A stretch of 6,807 nucleotides of DNA from an uncultured Sutterella sp. (GTDB taxonomy: Bacteria; Pseudomonadota; Gammaproteobacteria; Burkholderiales; Burkholderiaceae_F): the NCBI GenBank assembly GCA_902477615.1, contig CABSHY010000071.1:1-6807 (forward strand), read 5' to 3'. Shown here in pieces: positions 1 to 5,427 of this stretch (the first letter of the stretch is position 1; the number at the start of each line of letters is the position of its first letter). The position numbers were made by a program, and so were the translations under genes. The notes below the pieces were generated by a model that worked only from the letters and a program-made list of their open reading frames with translations, was not told where the DNA came from and ran no database searches.

Positions 1-112
1 TTTGTCCAATGAAGAGGAAATCAATTTTGAAATTATAGAATTATTGAAAATGTTTTTCGTACTGAGATCAAAGTAATTCAGAGAATATCTTTTATAGGGT
101 GGACACTATGAT

Positions 113-140
113 TTGAGCTTCTGCTATTTAAAAATATTAT
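113..140 (+). promoter_or_regulatory. Possible sigma-70 promoter
   Basis: TTGAGC at 113-118 (4 of 6 to the -35 consensus) and TATTAT at 135-140 (5 of 6 to the -10 consensus) are separated by 16 bases. A start near 147 would give a transcript of about 140 bases ending at the terminator at 261-289, with no credible ORF inside. The background is about 80% A+T, where such matches arise easily by chance, so this is weak. Confidence 0.25.
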
Positions 141-260
141 TTAAGCAGTTTATTAAGCAAAACAAAGAGTTATTAGTTAGCATTAGGATCAATATTTGAA
201 TTTCTTTAATCTTTTATTTGCAGTTTATTTATTGAGTTTGTGAAATTAAAATAACCGCCC

Positions 261-289
261 AACGAGGTTAGCTTCATTCCTCGTTTTTT
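261..289 (+). terminator. Rho-independent terminator
   Basis: AACGAGG (261-267) pairs perfectly with CCTCGTT (279-285) across an 11-base loop, and the 3' arm runs into an uninterrupted T run at 284-289. The opposite strand lacks a T run after the stem, so the terminator acts on + strand transcripts. The gene it serves is either off the left edge or a short transcript starting inside 1-260. It also isolates the downstream cluster from upstream readthrough. Confidence 0.75.
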
Positions 290-410
290 ATTGAGTGGTT
301 GTGCTTTGGTTACCACTCAATCTTTCGGGTGACAAAACCAAAGCAAAATGGCCCGGAATTGCAGTCCGAGCCATTTAAAGAAAGATTGATAATGAAGCGA
401 CAATCAATCT
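290..410. repeat. Cluster of overlapping inverted repeats
   Basis: Several perfect inverted repeats lie within 121 bases. ATTGAGTGGT (290-299) matches ACCACTCAAT (312-321). GCTTTGGTT (303-311), which fills the loop of the first hairpin, matches AACCAAAGC (336-344). TCAATCTTTC (317-326) matches GAAAGATTGA (380-389). AGATTGAT (383-390) matches ATCAATCT (403-410). In between, AAATGGC (346-352) and GCCATTT (370-376) close a hairpin that resumes after one mismatch with CGGA/TCCG. The first two pairs could form an H-type pseudoknot. The first and third compete for bases 317-321, and the third and fourth compete for 383-389. It could be a structured RNA, a mobile-element end or a dispersed repeat; the sequence does not say which. 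Confidence 0.55.
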
Positions 411-583
411 CTTCCGCAGTATATCAAAACGAGTTAAACGATTGGCGATAAAGTTTCTTATCGGATTGATTTTGTTATTGATTTGCTAGGCGCGTAAGTA
501 AAAGGCCACGGGAGTTCCGACTATCGGGGCCTGCGTGTTTCTGTGGTTGCATTTTAGATAATAATTCTCTCTCAATGAGTTAG

Positions 584-700
584 GAAGAGTTAGAGGTCAT
601 TTCTGAGGATATCGACAAGGTAACGTGTCGGCTAGAAACAACCATTCGCAGGACATTGGGAAATCCTAAAGAATCGTTACGGTTTCCAAAGACTTTTTAG
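584..700 (+). pseudogene. Possible IS30-type transposase C-terminal remnant
   Basis: After a TAG at 581-583, a 38-codon frame ends at TAG 698-700. It begins EELEVISEDIDK and later reads IRRTLGNPKESL. IS30-family transposases end with an acidic helix, then a motif of the form NNRPRKxLGxxTPxE, and this peptide resembles that with an insertion after the helix and a gap after LG. The rest of the transposase, including its DDE residues, was not found in any frame upstream, and no terminal inverted repeats were identified. Resemblance was judged by eye from memory of the family. It could be chance. Confidence 0.2.
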
Positions 701-753
701 CTGAAGTCCATTAAAATTTATCCATTGTTTTGCTAAATAAATTCTCCATTGAA

Positions 754-1245
754 ATGAAGTCTCTTATTGCCTCTTTCGTTTGTTTGTCTTTGGCTGGTTC
801 CGTGATGGCAGGACCCTTGATTGCGCCCTCCGGTCCTACGCCCGAGTCTTTGGGGTGGAAGGCCGGTGAAGTAGCGCCCAGCCCCTTGGTGCCTCGCTAT
901 TCCGATCCGCGTTTTAAGACGAAGGCCGAAGCCATTAATGCTAAGCGTGTCGGCGAGGAAGAGTTGCAACGTTGTGCCAAGATTCGTTTGCACCAAACGG
1001 CACTTTGCAATGAGAAGATTCTTGTCAATCAATGCATGGGTAAGGCTGAAAAGGTTTTGCGTGAACGCGAGCGACTTGCTAATCAATTAATCCGCTCGGC
1101 CGACCACCAAATTCGTATCTTTACGACCGAAGAGCGTCGCAAAAAGGGCGCTGTTACCCGTGATTTGATGCCGCAAAAGCGCGGCGATATTTCCGATAAG
1201 GTCGAAAAGAGCAACCAAAAATTGAAGGCTCAAACCGAGCGCTAA
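754..1245 (+). CDS. Secreted cysteine/coiled-coil protein, truncated by nonsense stop
   Basis: The open part encodes 163 residues. ATG 754 is preferred over the TTG at 730 because it places a typical signal peptide at the very N-terminus: MK, a hydrophobic core to residue 16, and a VMA cleavage site before Gly20. No clear Shine-Dalgarno precedes either start. The mature protein opens with a Pro/Gly-rich stretch (20-50), followed by a charged helical segment with Cys74, Cys85 and Cys94. The spacing of these cysteines and the VNxC context recall uncharacterised exported proteins of Burkholderiales, by memory rather than search. A periplasmic location is inferred; no function is known. The frame hits TAA at 1243-1245 but continues open to 1446 with the same Lys/Glu/Arg/Gln-rich character, so the gene appears to have lost its last third. 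A CAA to TAA change would explain the stop. It lies upstream of yoaA in the same direction. Confidence 0.7.
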   Translation: MKSLIASFVCLSLAGSVMAGPLIAPSGPTPESLGWKAGEVAPSPLVPRYSDPRFKTKAEAINAKRVGEEELQRCAKIRLHQTALCNEKILVNQCMGKAEKVLRERERLANQLIRSADHQIRIFTTEERRKKGAVTRDLMPQKRGDISDKVEKSNQKLKAQTER

Positions 1246-1446
1246 CTTCAAGAAAAGGCCAACATCGAAGCCTATGACGCGAAGCTTGCCGAAAACGAAG
1301 CTCGCAAGGCTAAGATGATGCAAGAGGCCGAAAAGCGTAAGGCCGATCGTGCGGCTCGCCAAGCCAGCTACGAAAAAGAGCGCCAAGAGCGCGAAGAGGC
1401 TCAACGCCGTCAAGCTGAAAACAACAAAGCCAGTAAGTTCTTTTAA
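1246..1446 (+). pseudogene. Orphaned 3' part of the coiled-coil protein gene
   Basis: These 66 codons lie in the same frame as the gene at 754, directly after its TAA, and end with TAA at 1444-1446. The peptide is dominated by Glu, Lys, Arg, Gln and Ala in a pattern typical of a long single helix or coiled coil, and it ends KASKFF. Without the stop, the protein would be about 230 residues. No start codon with a ribosome-binding site supports separate translation: the only in-frame ATGs, at 1315-1317 and 1318-1320, have no good Shine-Dalgarno. I read this as the stranded end of the upstream gene. A sequencing error at the stop codon would have the same appearance. Confidence 0.65.
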
Positions 1447-1459
1447 TCGATAGCGATTC

Positions 1460-3469
1460 ATGAATCAAGAATTCCAACTCTCAATCGACAAAACTTTTGC
1501 CGATGACGGCCCTCTGTGTAAACACATCGAGGGCTTTAAGCGTCGAGAGAGTCAGGTGGAATTTGCCCAAGCTGTGGGGCAAGCCATTGAAAATCGCGAA
1601 ACCGCTGTGGTTGAAGCCGGGACGGGCACGGGGAAAACCTTTGCCTATTTGATTCCTGCCATTCTTTCCGGTTCAAAGACGATTGTTTCTACCGCCAGTA
1701 AAACCCTTCAAGATCAGCTCTTTAGTAAAGACGTCAATTTGATCCAAGAGGCGTTGGGCCGTTATGTGACGGTCACGGTCTTAAAGGGGCGCGCTAACTA
1801 CATCTGCAAGTTTCGCCTTGAGCGTTTGATTCAATCGGGGCTTTTGCCCGAACGCACGAGTGGCCCGAAACTCGACAAAATTCGTCAACACGCCAAATTT
1901 TCTACAACAGGCGACATCAATGAAGTTCACGGGATCTCTGAAGGCGATCCCTTGTGGCCCTTGGTGACGAGTACGCGAGAAAATTGTCTTAGCAATAAGT
2001 GTCCTCACTACGAAGAGTGCTTTTTGACGCAAGCGCGTCGCAAAGCCTTAGAAAGCGACGTCGTTGTTGTTAATCACCATTTGTTTTTAGCGGACTTGAG
2101 TCTTAAAGACGACAGCATGGGCGAACTGTTGCCGGCAGCCGATTTGATTATTTTGGACGAAGCGCACAAGTTAGCCGATATCGGGATCGATTATTTTTCC
2201 GATATGTTCTCGCTTCGTGAGTTAAGCGACTTTTCTGAAGATGCGCGTCGCGTGGCCAAAGCCTATGCGGCTTCCGCTCTTCGGTGGGATGACGAATTTA
2301 CGATACTGAAAAAGGCTATCTTAAATTTCCACGAAGCTTTTAGTTTTAACCTTCATCTTGAACCCGATGAAGAAGTGGAAATTGCGGCGATTGAGAATTT
2401 TGTCCAAGAGATTAAAGAGCCTTTGGATGAATTGCTCTCTGTTTTCGGTCAGATCAATAAGTATTTCGCCGATCTCGCCGGTCACAATGAAGAGTTGGAC
2501 TTGGTGGGCGCGCAAGCCACTGAACTTTTAATGCGACTTGAGAATTGGCAAAAGATTTTCCAATCGCCCGAAGTCGTTAAAACGGTCAATGGAACGCCGT
2601 CGGTGTTGTGGTTACGCTATACCGAGCAAAACGTTATTTTTGCCAATACGCCGTTAACCCTTGCCGAAAGTTTCAGAAAAGCCCGAAGCACCATGCCGTG
2701 CGCCTGGGTTTTTACGAGTGCGACGATTTCGACCAAAAACGACAACGATCAAAATAACTTCTCGTATTTCTTAAGCGAATTGGGACTTGATGCTGAAACG
2801 AAAACCTATTCTTGGGCGAGTCCCTTTAATTATGAGCTCCAAGGTCGTCTTTATTTACCCAAAGGCCTGCCCGGTGTCTTTGATGACGATTTTGCCGAAA
2901 AACTTGTCGAAGAAACGTGGCCATTAATTGAAAAAACGCACGGTCGAGCCTTTTTCCTATGCACGAGTTTTCGCTCCATGGATCGCATTGCCGAGTGCTT
3001 GCGCATGAAGGCGCACGCCAACTACACGCTTTGTGTGCAAGGCGAAAGTCCCAAGACCGAACTCTTGCAACGCTTTAAAGAGGCCGATAACGGTATTCTC
3101 GTGGGCTCCATGAGTTTTTGGGAAGGCGTGGACATGAAGGGCGACGCTTTGCAGTTGGTGGTCATCGATAAATTGCCCTTTGCTCAGTTTGATACGCCGG
3201 TGGCGCGTGCCAGAAAAGAGTGGCTTGAACAACAAAAGAAAAATCCCTTTGTTTGCCATCAGTTGCCCGAAATGATTACCACCCTTCGTCAAGGGGTGGG
3301 CCGATTGATTCGTAGTGAAAATGACTTCGGGGTGATTGTTTGCGGTGACAATCGTTTGATTGAAAAGCGTTACGGCTCGATGGTCATTAAGAGTTTACCG
3401 CCCATGATTCGTACGCAAGACTTTGCGCGCGTTTATTCTTTCTTGGATAACCCGCATGAGGCCTATTAA
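1460..3469 (+). CDS. yoaA: XPD/Rad3-type Fe-S DNA helicase, YoaA family
   Basis: The gene encodes 669 residues; E. coli YoaA is about 636. Family members are ATP-dependent 5'-3' DNA helicases with a 4Fe-4S cluster. In E. coli, YoaA works with the Pol III clamp-loader subunit chi (HolC) in repairing stalled forks. Visible motifs are Walker A AGTGTGKT (53-60), four cluster cysteines C116, C176, C181 and C187, the DEAH box (233-236), TSATIS (419-424), SFWEGVD (552-558) and QGVGRLIR (611-618). Long stretches match YoaA as I remember it, notably around VVVVNHHLFLADL and the C-terminal IRTQDFAR, better than they match DinG. All catalytic and cluster residues are present and the frame is intact. ATG 1460 is the first start after an in-frame TAG at 1451-1453; it adds about 12 residues before the conserved FADDGPL and has only a weak ribosome-binding site. 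The gene follows the coiled-coil gene by 13 bases and overlaps the SNF2 gene by one. Confidence 0.93.
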   Translation: MNQEFQLSIDKTFADDGPLCKHIEGFKRRESQVEFAQAVGQAIENRETAVVEAGTGTGKTFAYLIPAILSGSKTIVSTASKTLQDQLFSKDVNLIQEALGRYVTVTVLKGRANYICKFRLERLIQSGLLPERTSGPKLDKIRQHAKFSTTGDINEVHGISEGDPLWPLVTSTRENCLSNKCPHYEECFLTQARRKALESDVVVVNHHLFLADLSLKDDSMGELLPAADLIILDEAHKLADIGIDYFSDMFSLRELSDFSEDARRVAKAYAASALRWDDEFTILKKAILNFHEAFSFNLHLEPDEEVEIAAIENFVQEIKEPLDELLSVFGQINKYFADLAGHNEELDLVGAQATELLMRLENWQKIFQSPEVVKTVNGTPSVLWLRYTEQNVIFANTPLTLAESFRKARSTMPCAWVFTSATISTKNDNDQNNFSYFLSELGLDAETKTYSWASPFNYELQGRLYLPKGLPGVFDDDFAEKLVEETWPLIEKTHGRAFFLCTSFRSMDRIAECLRMKAHANYTLCVQGESPKTELLQRFKEADNGILVGSMSFWEGVDMKGDALQLVVIDKLPFAQFDTPVARARKEWLEQQKKNPFVCHQLPEMITTLRQGVGRLIRSENDFGVIVCGDNRLIEKRYGSMVIKSLPPMIRTQDFARVYSFLDNPHEAY

Positions 3470-3471
3470 TG
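3458..3471 (+). promoter_or_regulatory. Ribosome-binding site and TAATG stop-start overlap
   Basis: GAGG at 3458-3461 lies 7 bases before ATG 3469-3471, inside the last codons of the helicase gene. The helicase TAA (3467-3469) shares its final A with that ATG. This arrangement usually means translational coupling, so the SWIM-SNF2 protein is expected to be made in step with the helicase from one mRNA. No terminator or promoter is seen between the two. Confidence 0.8.
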
Positions 3472-5427
3472 GCAACCCGTGTTCGTATTGGGAAAACGTG
3501 GTGGGGGCAGGCTTGGTTGCAAGCGCTTGAGAATTGTGACCATGCCAATCGTCTTCCTCGTGGCAAGTCCTATTATTTACACGGGAAAGTAAGTCTTCAA
3601 GAATTTGACACTGAAACAAACTACCTTGTTGCTCATGTTTGGGGCTCGGCTTATACACCACTGACACAAGACGAATGCGAAAAGCTTGTTGACAGGATTA
3701 GTTCCGACTCGCTTTTAATGGCAAAACTTTTAGACGGAGAGTTACCTGCCGAAGTTGCTGATATTTGTGATGAGCTAGGGATAAACCTCTTTCCTCGTTC
3801 TGCTCAAGACTTACACATGCGATGTTCGTGTCCAGATTCTGCACGACTTTGTAAACATATTGCCGCCTTAATCTATTGCTTAGCCGATATCATTGACACT
3901 AATCCCTTTGCTATTTTCGTTTTCAAGGGACTTGACTTAGTCCGAGCCCTTAAAGACAGGGGGATTTCGATAGAGGATAGTGTCAAGGACGCTCCTTTGA
4001 CTTTGTCGGAGCTTTTGGCTCCGTTGGCTAATTACCCACTAAAAAAGAGTACTCATCAGATCAGTCTTTCCACATTACCTTTGGGGACAATTAAACCGGT
4101 TGGTGAGTCGCTCTTGTCACTATTACCGAAAACCATTCGTCACTCGGATGAAAAAAATCTTCAAAAGTGGTTCCAGAAAAGTCTTAGTACTCGAGTGACC
4201 AGAATTTTTCGATTAAATGCATCGCGTTGGGCTCGACAAGAAGAGTTAGAGACTTTAGATCGAGCGACACCATCGCCTTTTTGGGAAACAATCAAGAAAA
4301 CTAAAGAGGATGCAGCCTTAAAATTAACGCTTCGAAAAGAGAGTTTCGACTTTCTTTTGACAAAGAATGCCCAGAATCAAGATCGCGTTTTGCAGTCGCT
4401 TTGGTATGTAACTCAAAGAGAAGAGAAGTATTTACCACCATCAACACAAGCCTTACGCGTTGTTTACGATTTTGCAGCGAGACTCTACCAGTCTCGTGCA
4501 TTCGTACCGTGTGTTATGCAAAATCCGGAAGGGATGAATTTCTTACCTCAAGTTTGGATGATTCCTTCGCTTCATTTACCTCAGACTCAGACGGTTTTTG
4601 AGAGATTTGTTGTTGCGGTTGAAGGGGAGATTGACAATATTTTTGCATTGGATTGGGAAGAAAATCTTTCCATTCTTCAGAAGGCTTATCTGCTATTAAC
4701 AGGTGCTTTGACCACTTTGCATGGCATGTTGGCCATGGATGAGTATGAATACGATATTTTCAAACATCTGATTTCTCACACTCTTGATAAGAAAACGAAG
4801 TCTTATCCTGAAGTAGGTCGCAGTCTTGCTCGGTATTTTCGTGTTTTGAATTTAGGACGTGCTTATCCGTGGCAGCCCCTAATTAAACTCACGAGTTTAA
4901 AAGACGGGGAAGTGTCAGTGGGCTTTGGTATCATGGCGCGCACGAAAGGCGCCAAGCCAGTGATGTTAAAAACGTTGTTGGCATCGTCAAAATATGACAA
5001 TGATCGTTTGGCAGTTTTAAATATTCTCCGAACGCTCTCCGAGCTCTACCAACCCTTTGAACAACTTGCTAAAGACGCAAAGAACCTCAGAATTGATCGT
5101 GCTGAATTGGCCGACTTCTTGTTGGAGATTACCCCATACTTGACACTATTAGGTGTAACGGTGGCTATACCCACAAGCTTAAAGCGACTTTTGAGTCCGA
5201 AGTTATCGGCGCAAGCAACCTCAGAGGAGGGGTTCGGCGAGAAAATGTTGGGCTTGGATCGCTTGGCAGATTTTGACTGGCGAGTTACTTTGGGTGAGAA
5301 GGAGCTTACTGAAGAAGAGTTTTATGAGCTCCTCGCTCACGCCGGTGAAATTATTTATAACGGCGCAGACTACGTCTATATTCTCTCCAGTGCAAAAACT
5401 CCAAGCTGTTTTAAGCGGCGAATTTGA
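3469..5427 (+). CDS. SWIM zinc-finger/SNF2 protein, N-terminal part (frameshifted)
   Basis: As it stands this frame gives 652 residues and stops at TGA 5425-5427, before any ATPase motif. Residues 1-145 resemble the SWIM-domain proteins often encoded beside bacterial SNF2 genes: a WWGQAW start, then a CxCx6CxH zinc finger at C119, C121, C128 and H130. SWIM fingers bind DNA or protein partners. Residues 150-570 are poorly conserved to my eye and mostly helical. Residues 595-640, with DFDWRVTLG followed by an acidic ELTEEEF segment, match the DUF3670-type domain that precedes bacterial SNF2 motors. The natural continuation, the motor, lies one frame away from about 5399, so the last ten residues here are probably an artefact of the shift. 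ATG 3469 is set by the GAGG site and the TAATG overlap. If translated alone it would be a DNA-binding or regulatory fragment without ATPase activity. Confidence 0.8.
   Translation: MATRVRIGKTWWGQAWLQALENCDHANRLPRGKSYYLHGKVSLQEFDTETNYLVAHVWGSAYTPLTQDECEKLVDRISSDSLLMAKLLDGELPAEVADICDELGINLFPRSAQDLHMRCSCPDSARLCKHIAALIYCLADIIDTNPFAIFVFKGLDLVRALKDRGISIEDSVKDAPLTLSELLAPLANYPLKKSTHQISLSTLPLGTIKPVGESLLSLLPKTIRHSDEKNLQKWFQKSLSTRVTRIFRLNASRWARQEELETLDRATPSPFWETIKKTKEDAALKLTLRKESFDFLLTKNAQNQDRVLQSLWYVTQREEKYLPPSTQALRVVYDFAARLYQSRAFVPCVMQNPEGMNFLPQVWMIPSLHLPQTQTVFERFVVAVEGEIDNIFALDWEENLSILQKAYLLLTGALTTLHGMLAMDEYEYDIFKHLISHTLDKKTKSYPEVGRSLARYFRVLNLGRAYPWQPLIKLTSLKDGEVSVGFGIMARTKGAKPVMLKTLLASSKYDNDRLAVLNILRTLSELYQPFEQLAKDAKNLRIDRAELADFLLEITPYLTLLGVTVAIPTSLKRLLSPKLSAQATSEEGFGEKMLGLDRLADFDWRVTLGEKELTEEEFYELLAHAGEIIYNGADYVYILSSAKTPSCFKRRI
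5394..5398 (+). other. Frame-change site at an A5 run
   Basis: Up to GCA AAA (residues 642-643) the first frame is coherent. After it, the frame shifted forward by one base gives the expected link to the SNF2 domain. Removing one A from the run at 5394-5398 joins ILSSAK to LQAVLSGEFEG and restores a single open frame from 3469 to the end of the window. No known bacterial +1 recoding signal is apparent, and five A is short for transcriptional slippage. A one-base insertion, real or a sequencing error, is the simplest reading. The two frames are both open over 5183-5424, so the exact position is inferred from protein continuity. Confidence 0.75.

Larger units (their letters stand above)
1..753. 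other. AT-rich intergenic region without a recognisable gene
   Basis: No reading frame here gives a convincing protein on either strand. The first 260 bases are very AT-rich (121-180 counts 13 G+C in 60), unlike the genes downstream. The stretch holds a possible sigma-70-like promoter, a good intrinsic terminator at 261-289, a cluster of overlapping inverted repeats at 290-410, a possible transposase remnant at 584-700, and three copies of TCCATT at 707, 721 and 745 just before the first gene. A frame open from base 2 to a TAA at 74-76 could be the tail of a gene that begins off the window, but 24 codons are too few to judge. No tRNA or rRNA signature was seen. Confidence 0.7.

Noticed and set aside
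2..76. Open frame from the left edge ending in TAA, a possible tail of an upstream gene
   Set aside because: Only 24 codons are visible and they show no recognisable motif, so it cannot be told from chance.
346..376. Hairpin considered as a minus-strand terminator, because the flank beyond it is T-rich on that strand
   Set aside because: The T run is interrupted and there is no minus-strand gene for it to serve.
295..378. GTG-started 27-residue frame across the inverted repeats, considered as a leader peptide
   Set aside because: There is no Shine-Dalgarno, no regulatory codon run and no gene directly downstream.
379..489. Short frame ending in a hydrophobic segment (KFLIGLILLLIC), like a small membrane toxin peptide
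   Set aside because: It has no ATG/GTG start and no ribosome-binding site, and AT-rich DNA often yields hydrophobic runs by chance.
1087..1461. Long minus-strand frame opposite the coiled-coil gene
   Set aside because: It is a shadow of the Lys/Glu-rich coding strand, which read backwards gives a Leu/Phe-rich peptide; it has no credible start context.
3600..5100. Apparent lower G+C in the middle of the SWIM-SNF2 gene, considered as a sign of transfer
   Set aside because: Three sampled 60-base blocks (from 4021, 4621 and 4741) counted 24, 22 and 19 G+C, but a block inside yoaA (from 2521) also counted only 23, so the contrast is modest and unproven.
5390..5400. Programmed ribosomal frameshift at the A5 run
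   Set aside because: A forward shift of one is needed, but there is no in-frame stop or rare codon at the slip site, no obvious stimulatory Shine-Dalgarno at proper distance, and the A run is too short for polymerase slippage.
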